DNA of 64,000 bases from Pseudomonas sp. TH41 (GTDB taxonomy: Bacteria > Pseudomonadota > Gammaproteobacteria > Pseudomonadales > Pseudomonadaceae). The notes under the pieces were generated by a model that searched no databases, had not been told where the DNA came from, and saw nothing but the letters and a program-made list of their open reading frames with translations. The DNA lies in assembly GCF_016650695.1 (NCBI RefSeq), contig NZ_JAEKFH010000007.1:62001-126000 (forward strand). The letters are read 5' to 3'. The position numbers were made by a program, and so were the translations under genes. Below are positions 43,276 to 51,701 of this stretch, one piece after another; within the stretch, counting starts at the first letter, position 1, and every line of letters starts with the position of its first letter.

Positions 43276-43371
43276 TGTAGGAGCGAGCTTGCTCCGGGCG
43301 GCGTTCCGACGAAGGTGTGTCAGCTGCATTGATGTCGACTGACACTCCATCGCGAGCAGGCTCGCTCCCAC
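43276..43371. repeat. REPIN, group A2, with 16-bp module
   Basis: Left arm TGTAGGAGCGAGCTTGCTC, then CGGGCGGCGTTCCGAC (43295-43310) in place of the usual GC, then GAAGGTGTGTCAG. The right arm (CATCGCGAGCAGGCTCGCTC) is normal. It sits between gtsD and oprB. Confidence 0.88.
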
Positions 43372-43382
43372 ATTTTTGGTCT

Positions 43383-44543
43383 TCAGCGGCCTTTGAATTG
43401 GGTCACGTTGGCAGCTCGTGTCTCGGTTTGCGGCAGACCGGCCACCCCCAGGCGCTCACCGGTCTTGGCATCAAACAGCAGCACTTTCGATGGATCGAAT
43501 TGCAGGGTCAGGGTCTCGCCGACGTCAGGCGCGACGTCCGGAGCCAGACGGCAGCAGACTTTGGTGTCGTTGAGATTGACGAACACCAGGGTGTCGGGAC
43601 CGGTCGGCTCGGTGACCTGGACTTCGGCGCGGATGGTTGGCAAACCGTTCGCTTCGCCGTTGGCCAGCACGATCTGCTCCGGACGCATGCCGAGGATCAC
43701 TTCGCGATCTTCGAGGCCGGCGTCCTGCATGCCCAACGGCAATTCGCAACGCGCCTGACCGCTGTCGAGCAGCGCCACCAGCCGACCTTCCTTGCGTTGC
43801 AAACGCAGGGGGATGAAGTTCATCGGCGGCGAACCGATAAAACTCGCCACGAACAGGTTGGCCGGATCGTTGTAGATCTGCTTCGGCGTGCCGAACTGCT
43901 GGATGATTCCGTCCTTCATCACCGCCACCTTGTCGCCCAGGGTCATGGCTTCGATCTGGTCGTGAGTCACGTAGACCGTGGTGGTTTTCAGGCGCTGGTG
44001 CATCAGTTTCATTTCGGTGCGCATCTCGACCCGCAGCTTGGCGTCGAGGTTGGACAGCGGTTCGTCAAACAGGTAAATCTTCGGCCGCCGCGCCAGGGCA
44101 CGGCCCATCGCCACGCGCTGTTGCTGACCACCGGAGAGTTGGCCGGGCTTGCGGCTGAGCAGGTGTTCGATCTGCAACAGCTTGGCGACGCGAGCGACTT
44201 CTTCGTCGATTTCGGCGGCGGGCATTTTGCGAATCTTCAGACCGAACGCGATGTTGTCGCGCACGCTCATGGTCGGGTACAGCGCGTAGGACTGGAACAC
44301 CATGGCGATGTCGCGATCTTTCGGGCTCATGCCGCTGATGTCGGCATCGTCCACCAGAATCGCGCCGCCACTGATGTTTTCCAGGCCGGCGATGCAGTTC
44401 ATCAAGGTGGATTTGCCGCAACCGGACGGACCGACCAGGATCAGGAACTCACCGTCATCGATCTTCAGTTCAATGTTTTTCAGGGTGTCCGGCAACCCGG
44501 CACCGTAGGTTTTGTTGACGTTGCGTAATTCGAGAGTTGCCAT
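43383..44543 (-). CDS. gtsD: Glucose ABC transporter ATPase GtsD
   Basis: A 386-residue MalK/UgpC-type ATPase. Walker A is GPSGCGKST (about 37-45), the ABC signature LSGGQQQRVAMGRALAR (about 135), Walker B IYLFDEPLSNLDAKLR, and the switch His in VYVTHDQIEA. A C-terminal TOBE/MalK regulatory region follows. It energises glucose import with GtsB/GtsC. Starts 4 bp after gtsC. Confidence 0.96.
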   Translation of the reverse strand: MATLELRNVNKTYGAGLPDTLKNIELKIDDGEFLILVGPSGCGKSTLMNCIAGLENISGGAILVDDADISGMSPKDRDIAMVFQSYALYPTMSVRDNIAFGLKIRKMPAAEIDEEVARVAKLLQIEHLLSRKPGQLSGGQQQRVAMGRALARRPKIYLFDEPLSNLDAKLRVEMRTEMKLMHQRLKTTTVYVTHDQIEAMTLGDKVAVMKDGIIQQFGTPKQIYNDPANLFVASFIGSPPMNFIPLRLQRKEGRLVALLDSGQARCELPLGMQDAGLEDREVILGMRPEQIVLANGEANGLPTIRAEVQVTEPTGPDTLVFVNLNDTKVCCRLAPDVAPDVGETLTLQFDPSKVLLFDAKTGERLGVAGLPQTETRAANVTQFKGR

Positions 44544-44547
44544 GTTT

Positions 44548-45393
44548 CTACCCCTTGACCGCGCCGGACGTCAGCCCACGCAGGAAATACTTGCCAGCGA
44601 AAATGTAGACCAGCAGTGTCGGCAGCCCGGCGATCATCGCGGCGGCCATATCAACGTTGTATTCCTTGGCCCCGGTGCTGGTGTTGACCAGGTTGTTCAG
44701 GGCCACGGTAATTGGCTGGGCATCGCCACTGGCGAAGACCACGCCGAACAGGAAGTCATTCCAGATTTGAGTGAACTGCCAGATCAGGCAGACCATCACG
44801 ATCGGGATCGACATCGGCAACAGGATCTTCCAGAAAATCGTGAAGAAGCCCGCGCCATCAAGGCGTGCAGCCTTGACCAGCGCATCCGGAATGCTCACGT
44901 AGTAGTTGCGGAAGAACAGTGTGGTGAACGCCAGGCCGTAGACGATGTGCACCAGCACCAGACCGGTGGTGGTGTTGGCCAGGCCGAGTTTGCCGACAGT
45001 GAACGAGGCCGGCAGCAGCACGGTCTGGAACGGCAGGAAGCAGCCGAACAGCAACAGACCGAAGAACAACTGCGAACCGCGGAAGCGCCACATCGACAAC
45101 ACGTAGCCGTTCATCGCACCAATAAACGTCGAGATCAAAACCGCTGGCACGGTGATTTTCACCGAGTTCCAGAAGTAGCCGCCGACGACGTCCCAGGCCT
45201 TGATCCAGCCGATGCCGTCAATCACTTGCGGCCAGCTCAGCAGGTTGCCGGTGCGGATGTCTTCCGGGGATTTGAAACTGGTCAACAGCATCACCACCAG
45301 CGGGATCAGGTAGATCGCAGCGGCCAGCAACAACGTGGCGTAGATCGCGATACGGCTGAAGCTCAACGCCGGCTTGCCAGGTAGATTACTCAT
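44548..45393 (-). CDS. gtsC: Glucose ABC transporter permease GtsC
   Basis: A 281-residue MalG-type permease with six helices. The EAA loop is ALVKAARLDGAGFFTIFWKILLPMSIPIV. The C-terminal FLRGLTSGAVKG is typical of MalG/UgpE relatives. It overlaps gtsB by 8 bp and is followed by gtsD. Confidence 0.95.
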   Translation of the reverse strand: MSNLPGKPALSFSRIAIYATLLLAAAIYLIPLVVMLLTSFKSPEDIRTGNLLSWPQVIDGIGWIKAWDVVGGYFWNSVKITVPAVLISTFIGAMNGYVLSMWRFRGSQLFFGLLLFGCFLPFQTVLLPASFTVGKLGLANTTTGLVLVHIVYGLAFTTLFFRNYYVSIPDALVKAARLDGAGFFTIFWKILLPMSIPIVMVCLIWQFTQIWNDFLFGVVFASGDAQPITVALNNLVNTSTGAKEYNVDMAAAMIAGLPTLLVYIFAGKYFLRGLTSGAVKG

Positions 45394-46294
45394 GGCGTTT
45401 GCCTCGCAATTCGGAATACAGGTACGGCACCAGAATCGCCAGGATCGCGCCGAGCATCATCATGGCGCTGGCCGAACCAATGCCCATCTGGCCACGGCTG
45501 AAGGTGAAGGAATACATGAACATCGCCGGCAGGTCGGACGAGTAGCCAGGACCGCCCGCGGTCATCGCCGCCACCAGGTCGAAGCTCTTGATCGCGATGT
45601 GCGCGAGGATCATGAAGGCGCTGAAAAACACCGGACGCAGGCTCGGCAGGACGATTTTCAAATAGATGGTCGGCAGGCTTGCACCGTCGACTTGCGCAGC
45701 ACGGATGATCGATTGATCGACACCACGAAGGCCGGCCAGGAACATCGCCATCACAAACCCGGAGGCTTGCCACACAGCCGCGATCACCAGGCAGTAAACC
45801 ACGCGATCCTGATCCACCAGCCAGTCGAGACGGAAGCCTTCCCAGCCCCAGTCACGCAGCATTTTGTCCAGGCCCAGACCGGGGTTGAGCAACCATTTCC
45901 ATGCGGTACCGGTGACGATCATCGAGAGCGCCATCGGGTACAGGTAAATGGTGCGAATGAAACCTTCCTTGCGAATGCGCTGATCCAGCAGCACGGCGAG
46001 GAACACGCCTAATACCAGGCTGATACCGATGAACATGCCGCCGAACACCGCGAGGTTTTTGCTCGCGACCCACCAGCGATCGTTGTCCATCAGACGGATG
46101 TATTGCTGCAGGCCGACCCACTTGTAGCTCGGCATGAAGCTGGAGTTGGTAAAGGACAGTACGAATGTCCAGATGATGTAACCGTAGAAGCCAACCAACA
46201 CGATCAGCATGCTCGGCGCGAGTACCAACTTGGGTAACCAGCGTTGCAGCGCATCGAACGGTGAGGCTTTGCTGAAAACCGCCACAGAGCTCAT
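45386..46294 (-). CDS. gtsB: Glucose ABC transporter permease GtsB
   Basis: A 302-residue MalF-type permease with six helices and the EAA-loop sequence SIIRAAQVDGASLPTIYLKIVLPSLRPVF. It begins MSSVAVFSKASPFDALQRWLPKLVLAPSMLIVLVGFYGYI. It pairs with GtsC. A REPIN lies in the 133-bp space before it, after gtsA. Confidence 0.95.
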   Translation of the reverse strand: MSSVAVFSKASPFDALQRWLPKLVLAPSMLIVLVGFYGYIIWTFVLSFTNSSFMPSYKWVGLQQYIRLMDNDRWWVASKNLAVFGGMFIGISLVLGVFLAVLLDQRIRKEGFIRTIYLYPMALSMIVTGTAWKWLLNPGLGLDKMLRDWGWEGFRLDWLVDQDRVVYCLVIAAVWQASGFVMAMFLAGLRGVDQSIIRAAQVDGASLPTIYLKIVLPSLRPVFFSAFMILAHIAIKSFDLVAAMTAGGPGYSSDLPAMFMYSFTFSRGQMGIGSASAMMMLGAILAILVPYLYSELRGKRHE

Positions 46295-46337
46295 CGGGAT
46301 AATCCAGTTTTAGATATAAGAATTGGAGTGCGATCCA

Positions 46338-46421
46338 CTGTAGGAGCGAGCTTGCTCGCGATGGTGTGTCAGCTAGACAGGTGTTAACTGACACTCCATC
46401 GCGAGCAAGCTCGCTCCTACA
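46338..46421. repeat. REPIN hairpin, group A2, between gtsA and gtsB
   Basis: Perfect arms CTGTAGGAGCGAGCTTGCTC and mirror with the A2 spacer (GATGGTGTGTCAG..CTGACACTCCATC). It lies inside the gts operon just after the binding-protein gene. Such a hairpin can stabilise the upstream mRNA, so gtsA could be made in excess of the permeases. Confidence 0.92.
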
Positions 46422-46427
46422 CAGGGT

Positions 46428-47735
46428 TTACTGGGCGGCTTTGACAGCCGATGCCAGTTGCGCGCTGGCCTTGGCCGGGTCAGCATCCTTGTCGTTCATG
46501 AAGTTGGTCACGACATCGAAGATCGCGCCCTGCACGGCCAGGGAAGTGGCCATGTTGTGCGCCATGCTCGGTTGCAGGCCGCCGGTCTTTTCATCCGCCA
46601 GGAAGTCCTTGGCCGACGCTTGAGCACAGGCATCGAAACCCAGGCCGCTCATGTCGTTAAGCATGTCGGTACGCACCGGGATCGAGCCTTTGTTGATGCT
46701 GAAGATCTTCTGGAAGTCTTTACCCAGAGCGACCTTGGCCAGGTCTTGCTGGGCGGCGATGTCACCTTTGCGATCAGCCTTGAGCTTGAACACCGCCAGG
46801 GAATCGATGTTGTAGGTGAAGGCTTTTTCGGTGCCCGGGAACGGCACGCATTGGTAGTCTTTACCGGCTACTTTTTTCGCGGCGGTCCATTCACTCTTGG
46901 CCCAGTCACCCATCATCTGCATGCCGGCCTTGCCATTGATGACGTCGGCGGCAGCGATGTTCCAGTCACGACCGGCGCGGTTCGGGTCCATGTAGCCCGT
47001 GAGTTTTTTCAGCTCGGTGAACGACTTGGTCATTTCAGGCCCGGAGAGGGTTTTCTGATCCAGGTCTACCAGGGCCTTCTTGTAACCGTCGGCCCCCATG
47101 ACCGAGAGCACCACGTCTTCAAACACGGTGCTGTCCTGCCAAGGCTGGCCACCGTGGGCGAGCGCGATGAAACCGGCGGCCTTGAGCTTGTCGCCAGCGG
47201 CATAGAATTCTTCGAGGGTGGTCGGGGCTTTATCGATCCCGGCTTTCTTGAAGACTTCCGGGTTGATCCACAGCCAGTTGACGCGGTGAATGTTCACCGG
47301 CACAGCGACGTAGTCACCTTCGTACTTGACGGTGTCGGAGACTTTTTTCGACAGCAGGCCATCCCAGTTTTCCGACTTCGCGACGTCTTTCAGCGTGTCG
47401 GTGCTGAGCAGGCCAGTGCTGCCCCACTCCTGGATGTCCGGGCCTTTGATCTGGGCAACGCCCGGTGGATTTCCGGCGACTGCGCGACTTTTGAGAACGG
47501 TCATGGCCGTGGAACCGCCACCCCCGGCGACTGCCCCGTCCTTCCAGGTGAAGCCGTCTTTTTCGACTTGGGCCTTGAGGACATCGACCGCTGCTTTTTC
47601 ACCACCCGACGTCCACCAGTGAACGACTTCCACCGAACCTTTGGAATCGGCAGCAAGCGCACTCAGAGGGAATGCAGACAGAGGAAGCAGAGAGGCGAGA
47701 GAAATGACCGTAGCGAGGCGAGAAATCGCATTCAT
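46428..47735 (-). CDS. gtsA: Glucose ABC transporter substrate-binding protein GtsA
   Basis: A 435-residue periplasmic sugar-binding protein. The signal peptide is MNAISRLATVISLASLLPLSAFPLSALAA, and the mature start is SKGSVEVVHWWTSGGEKAAVDVLKAQVEKDGFTWKDGAVAGGGGS, typical of the glucose/mannose-binding branch. First gene of gtsABCD. An AACAACAAGAAAGG stretch covers its ribosome site. Confidence 0.96.
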   Translation of the reverse strand: MNAISRLATVISLASLLPLSAFPLSALAADSKGSVEVVHWWTSGGEKAAVDVLKAQVEKDGFTWKDGAVAGGGGSTAMTVLKSRAVAGNPPGVAQIKGPDIQEWGSTGLLSTDTLKDVAKSENWDGLLSKKVSDTVKYEGDYVAVPVNIHRVNWLWINPEVFKKAGIDKAPTTLEEFYAAGDKLKAAGFIALAHGGQPWQDSTVFEDVVLSVMGADGYKKALVDLDQKTLSGPEMTKSFTELKKLTGYMDPNRAGRDWNIAAADVINGKAGMQMMGDWAKSEWTAAKKVAGKDYQCVPFPGTEKAFTYNIDSLAVFKLKADRKGDIAAQQDLAKVALGKDFQKIFSINKGSIPVRTDMLNDMSGLGFDACAQASAKDFLADEKTGGLQPSMAHNMATSLAVQGAIFDVVTNFMNDKDADPAKASAQLASAVKAAQ

Positions 47736-47744
47736 CGTGTAGTA

Positions 47745-47760
47745 CCTTTCTTGTTGTTAT
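47745..47760 (-). promoter_or_regulatory. Putative Crc/Hfq site at gtsA RBS
   Basis: Minus strand ATAACAACAAGAAAGG overlaps the AAGG ribosome site of gtsA and fits AANAANAA. Confidence 0.65.
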
Positions 47761-47852
47761 GCATGCAAGTCTGGTGCTTGCGCTGCATAGGATTCTAAAC
47801 AGGAGTTTTCCCTTCGCAGGTAACGAAGGGACGCGTGAATGTCACCGCATGG

Positions 47853-49112
47853 TTACACAGGAGCACTCTGGGATAACTGCGCCAGCGCCGTGGCCATGCT
47901 CGGTGCCAGCGGCAGGCGCGGGACCAATACGGCTTGCCAGGCGTGATACAGGTCGGGTTTTCCGGCCCAGATATCGGCACTCGGGCGGTTTTGCGGGTCA
48001 AGTTCATGGTGCCAACTGCCCTCGCAACGGTCGATAAAATGACTGTCACAGAATTCCCAAAAAAGGCGATACCAGCTTTCGTACTGCGCATCGCCGGTGC
48101 GTTTAAGCAGCGCGCTGGCAGCGGCACTGGCTTCGCAATGAGTCCAGTGCAAGCGATGCCGCACCACCGCGCGATTGTCCCAATCAAGGGTATAGACAAT
48201 CCCCGACGCACCGTCGACGTCCCAGCCGTGCCGACAGTTGTGTTCAAAGAGTTTTTGCGCATCGGTGGCGAGCCAGCCTGGCGTGAGCATTCCGGCCTGA
48301 ACCCGCGCTGCTTCGAGGTGAAGCAACAGGCGCGCCCATTCAAAACCATGACCCGGCGTAGTGCCGTAGGGGCGGAAACCGTCCGCCGGGTTGTCGTGGT
48401 TGTATTCGCGTAACGGCTGCCAGTCGCGATCGAAATGCTCGACCACCTGATAGTCATTGGCCGCGGCGTGACCATGGATAACACGCTCGACGATGCGCTG
48501 TGCACGGCACAACCAACGGGTGTCTTCGGTGACATCGGCCAATGCGAGGAAGGCTTCGGTGGCGTGCATGTTGCTGTTGGCGCCGCGATAGCTTTCCTCG
48601 TCACTGAAGTCGCGGTTGAAGGACTCGCGCATCGCGCCCTCCTCCTCGCTCCAGAAATGCGTGTCGATGATGTTGATCGCATCATCGAGCAAGGCTTGTG
48701 CGCCGGGGCGCTGGGCGACGACCGCGGAACTGGCGGCCAGCGCGACAAAGGCGTGCAGGTAAGCGGCTTTGCCGGTGTCGTCGTCGCGATGATGTGCGGT
48801 GGCGAACCAGCCACCGTGCTCGGCATCACGCAACGGACCGCTGAGGGCTCTGACGCCGTGATCCACTAACTCGGCAAACCCCGGCAGACCCTGGATGTGA
48901 GCCATGGCGAAGCTGTGGGTCATGCGCGCGGTGTTCATGGTTTCGGCGTGGGCATTGGCCGGGAGACGGCCCTGTTCATCAAGATTGCCGAAACCGTCGG
49001 CAAGTGCTGAGGCCTTGGCAAACGCCAACAGGCGCAGGCCTTCAGCGGCGAGCCATTGCTGATGGGCAGGTGCGTTCAGCCAACTGCTGAAAGCGGGTCG
49101 GAAGGTGTCCAT
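47853..49112 (-). CDS. AGE family epimerase/isomerase (mannose isomerase-like)
   Basis: A 419-residue (alpha/alpha)6-barrel protein of the N-acylglucosamine 2-epimerase family. It shows ARMTHSFAMAHIQGLPGFAELVDHGVRAL near the start, GHGFEWARLLLHLEAARVQAG in the middle and HCEASAAASALLKRTGD near the end. The conserved His of these stretches are the catalytic ones. Family members interconvert mannose and fructose or epimerise glucose/mannose units. Located directly upstream of gtsA in the same direction, so probably tied to sugar use. An AACAACAAAAAAGG motif covers its ribosome site. Confidence 0.88.
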   Translation of the reverse strand: MDTFRPAFSSWLNAPAHQQWLAAEGLRLLAFAKASALADGFGNLDEQGRLPANAHAETMNTARMTHSFAMAHIQGLPGFAELVDHGVRALSGPLRDAEHGGWFATAHHRDDDTGKAAYLHAFVALAASSAVVAQRPGAQALLDDAINIIDTHFWSEEEGAMRESFNRDFSDEESYRGANSNMHATEAFLALADVTEDTRWLCRAQRIVERVIHGHAAANDYQVVEHFDRDWQPLREYNHDNPADGFRPYGTTPGHGFEWARLLLHLEAARVQAGMLTPGWLATDAQKLFEHNCRHGWDVDGASGIVYTLDWDNRAVVRHRLHWTHCEASAAASALLKRTGDAQYESWYRLFWEFCDSHFIDRCEGSWHHELDPQNRPSADIWAGKPDLYHAWQAVLVPRLPLAPSMATALAQLSQSAPV

Positions 49113-49118
49113 GGGGTG

Positions 49119-49134
49119 CCTTTTTTGTTGTTAT
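49119..49134 (-). promoter_or_regulatory. Putative Crc/Hfq site at AGE epimerase RBS
   Basis: Minus strand TAACAACAAAAAAGGC lies directly before the ATG, overlapping the AAGG ribosome site. Confidence 0.6.
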
Positions 49135-49221
49135 GACTGTAGGCAGTCTAAACAACCGGCGGTGGCGGGCTTGTAACGAAGGGGGCGAGTTATGTCACTG
49201 GCTTGTGACAAAGCAAAAGCC

Positions 49222-49334
49222 AGATCAAAAGATCGCAGGCTGCGCCAGCTCCTACAAGGATTACACACGCCGATCAATGGAATGTGTACGCGGCGAATGT
49301 AGGAGCTGCCGAAGGCTGCGATCTTTTGATCTTC
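49222..49334. repeat. REPIN hairpin, group B
   Basis: AGATCAAAAGATCGCAGGCT... and the mirror ...AGGAGCTGCCGAAGGCTGCG with an atypical spacer containing CGCCGATC..GTACGCGGCG. Confidence 0.85.
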
Positions 49335-50804
49335 TCAATCGACAGACCGAGGCAATTGAAGCGTCACCCGCAACCCGCCTTCACGCAGGTTTTGCAGGCT
49401 GACTTCCCCGCCATGGCTATGCGCGATATTGCGCGCGATCCCCAACCCCAATCCATACCCCTGCTGCTGCCCGGCCAACCTGAAATGCGGCTCGAACACC
49501 TGCTCCAGCCGCTGCTCCGGAACCCCCGGCCCTTCATCGTCGACATGCAGGATGAACGCGCTGTCATCGTCATCAATGTGCAGGTGCGCGTTCTGCCCAT
49601 ATTTCAAGGCGTTGTCGATCAGGTTGCCGATGCAGCGCTTGAGCGCCAGCGGCTTGCCCGGATACGCCGCCACCGCCCGCCCTTGCTGGGTCACGCGACC
49701 ATTGCCGTTGGGCGCCAGGTACGGTTCCACCAGACAATCGAGCACATGGTTGAGGTCCACCGGTTCGATATTTTCGTGGATGTCGGTGTCCTTCACGCAT
49801 TGCAGCGCGCCTTTGACCAGCAGCTCCAGCTCATCCAGATCGCGACCGAATTTGGCTTGAAGCTTTTCGTCTTCGAGCAGTTCGACCCGCAGCCGTAACC
49901 GGGTAATCGGTGTGCGCAGGTCATGGGAAATCGCGCTGAACAACTGGCTGCGTTCAGTGAGGTAGCGGCTGATGCGTTCGCGCATTGCATTGAAGGCGCG
50001 CCCCACTTCGACCACTTCACTGCCACCGCCCTCCGCCACGGGCTCGACTTCCGCACCAAGGGACATGTCTCGCGCCGCCCGCGCCAAGCGCTTGAGCGGC
50101 CGGCTCTGCCAGTGCACCAGCAGGCCGATGAACAGCAGCAAAAAGCCGCTGGTGAGCACGATGAACCAGACTTGTTGCGCCGGCAAACCCTGCTCTTCAA
50201 GACTGGTGTAGGGCTCGGGCAACAGCGAGGCGATGTACAGCCACTCGCCCGGTGCCATCTGGATTTGCGTGACCAGCACCGGCGGATTCACTGGCTCCAG
50301 GGTCAATGCGTAGTGCGCCCAGGAGCGAGGTAACTCGTCGAGCTTCAGGCCGCCGTTGAAGATCCGCAGGTCCCCGGGGCTGACGAAGGTCACCGAAATA
50401 TCCGTGTCCTGCCCCAGCGACTGGCGCAGCACTTCGTCCACCGCTTTAAGCACCGCTTCCTTGCGCGGGGTGATTGGCAGTACTTCCATGCCCAAGGGTT
50501 TGTCGTTGAGGGTCACCACGAAACGGGTGCCGCCCATGCTGCGCAATTGGTCGAGCACCAGCGGCCGGAACGCCACCGGCAGCGAGCGAAAATAACTGAC
50601 GCTGGCCGTCATCGAATGAGCGAGGCTGCGGGCGCTGGTGACCAGGCCTTCAAGTTGCGTGGCGCGCAGTTGCGACACCCAGATCACGCTTGATAACGTC
50701 TGGGCGAACAGCACCGCCAGCAGCGTCAGCAACAGCATCCGCCCAAGCAGCGAACGCGGCACCGGCACCCGTGCGGCGAGTTTGCGCAGAAACTCAGTGT
50801 CCAT
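49335..50804 (-). CDS. gtrS: Sensor histidine kinase GtrS (GltS)
   Basis: A 489-residue inner-membrane kinase. TM1 is at about 20-45 (LLGRMLLLTLLAVLFAQTLSSVIWVSQL), a periplasmic sensor follows to about 190, then TM2 (WFIVLTSGFLLLFIGLLVHW) and HAMP. The H-box is SQLFSAISHDLRTPITRLRLRVE, and the ATPase has N box IGNLIDNALKYG and G boxes DEGPGVP/GYGLGLGIA. It senses 2-ketogluconate/6-phosphogluconate in P. aeruginosa and controls glucose uptake. ATG 50804 is used; it overlaps gltR by 11 bp. Confidence 0.93.
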   Translation of the reverse strand: MDTEFLRKLAARVPVPRSLLGRMLLLTLLAVLFAQTLSSVIWVSQLRATQLEGLVTSARSLAHSMTASVSYFRSLPVAFRPLVLDQLRSMGGTRFVVTLNDKPLGMEVLPITPRKEAVLKAVDEVLRQSLGQDTDISVTFVSPGDLRIFNGGLKLDELPRSWAHYALTLEPVNPPVLVTQIQMAPGEWLYIASLLPEPYTSLEEQGLPAQQVWFIVLTSGFLLLFIGLLVHWQSRPLKRLARAARDMSLGAEVEPVAEGGGSEVVEVGRAFNAMRERISRYLTERSQLFSAISHDLRTPITRLRLRVELLEDEKLQAKFGRDLDELELLVKGALQCVKDTDIHENIEPVDLNHVLDCLVEPYLAPNGNGRVTQQGRAVAAYPGKPLALKRCIGNLIDNALKYGQNAHLHIDDDDSAFILHVDDEGPGVPEQRLEQVFEPHFRLAGQQQGYGLGLGIARNIAHSHGGEVSLQNLREGGLRVTLQLPRSVD

Positions 50805-51525
50805 TGCTGGCAACCACATTGGCGGCCAGTTGGTAGCCGCTGCCACGCACGGTACGGATCAGCCGTGGCGGCTTTTCAGTGTCGCGCAAACGCTGACGCA
50901 AACGGCTGACCGCCATGTCGACGATGCGATCCAGCGGCATCAAGTCGCGACCTCGGGTGGCATTGCCGATGGTGTCACGGTCGAGGATTTGCTGGGGGTG
51001 GTCGAGGAACAGTTTGAGTAATGCGAAATCGGCGCCCGAGAGAATCACTTCTTCGCCGTCGAGGTGGAACAGCCGATGGCTGACCATGTCCAGCCGCCAG
51101 TCATCGAAGGCCAGCACTTCACTGCCGGAGCGTTCCTGACCGAACTGCGCGCGGCGCAACAAGGCTTTGATGCGCGCCTGCAATTCACGTGGGCTGAAGG
51201 GTTTGCCGAGGTAGTCGTCGGCGCCCAGTTCGAGGCCGATAACGCGGTCGGCCTCGTCGGAGCTGGCGGTGAGCATGATGATCGGCACCTGAGCCTGACG
51301 CGGGTGCTGGCGGATCCAGCGACACAGGCTGAAACCGTCTTCGTCCGGCAGCATCACGTCGAGGATCACCAGATCGCTCGGCGCGTCGTTCATCGCCTGG
51401 CGAAAGCCCGCACCGTCGGGCGTGGTACGGACCTGGAAACCGGCGCGAGTCAGGTAGGTGTCCAGCAACTCGCGTATCTCTTGATCGTCATCGACCAACA
51501 AAATCGACTTGTTGACTGAGCTCAC
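50794..51525 (-). CDS. gltR: Response regulator GltR (OmpR family)
   Basis: A 243-residue regulator. The receiver domain (residues 6-120) has acidic residues VDDDQE, the phosphoryl Asp in LVILDVMLPDEDG, and GADDYLGKPFSPREL. The winged helix is at 145-235 (LLKLFLDHPQQILDRDTIGNATRGRDLMPLDRIVDMAVSRLRQRL). A GTG start is read at 51525 with AAGGA nine bases upstream, overlapped by AAACAACAAGG. Partner GtrS follows with overlap. It regulates gts/oprB genes in other pseudomonads. Confidence 0.94.
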   Translation of the reverse strand: MSSVNKSILLVDDDQEIRELLDTYLTRAGFQVRTTPDGAGFRQAMNDAPSDLVILDVMLPDEDGFSLCRWIRQHPRQAQVPIIMLTASSDEADRVIGLELGADDYLGKPFSPRELQARIKALLRRAQFGQERSGSEVLAFDDWRLDMVSHRLFHLDGEEVILSGADFALLKLFLDHPQQILDRDTIGNATRGRDLMPLDRIVDMAVSRLRQRLRDTEKPPRLIRTVRGSGYQLAANVVASNGH

Positions 51526-51534
51526 GGGGCGGCG

Positions 51535-51546
51535 TCCTTGTTGTTT
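51535..51546 (-). promoter_or_regulatory. Putative Crc/Hfq site at gltR RBS
   Basis: Minus strand AAACAACAAGG runs into the AAGGA ribosome site of gltR; it fits AANAANAA in part. Confidence 0.45.
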
Positions 51547-51601
51547 GAATGGGTCGGATTATGCCTGATGGACGTTGGATATTTGTTGTCTGTTCTGGCC
51601 T

Positions 51602-51688
51602 CATCGCGGGCAAGCCCGCTCCCACAAGGTTATGCGCACATTTTCAAAATGCAGGTAATCCTGTGGGAGCGTGGCTTGCCCGCGATGA
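51602..51688. repeat. REPIN hairpin, group C
   Basis: TCATCGCGGGCAAGCCCGCT on the left and GAGCGTGGCTTGCCCGCGATGA on the right, with a small inner palindrome (CATTTTCAAAATG). Confidence 0.88.
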
Positions 51689-51701
51689 AGTCGACTCGGT
51701 C

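Noticed and set aside
46458..47798. A 446-codon open frame on the + strand
   Set aside because: Antisense shadow of gtsA, no recognisable domain or ribosome site.
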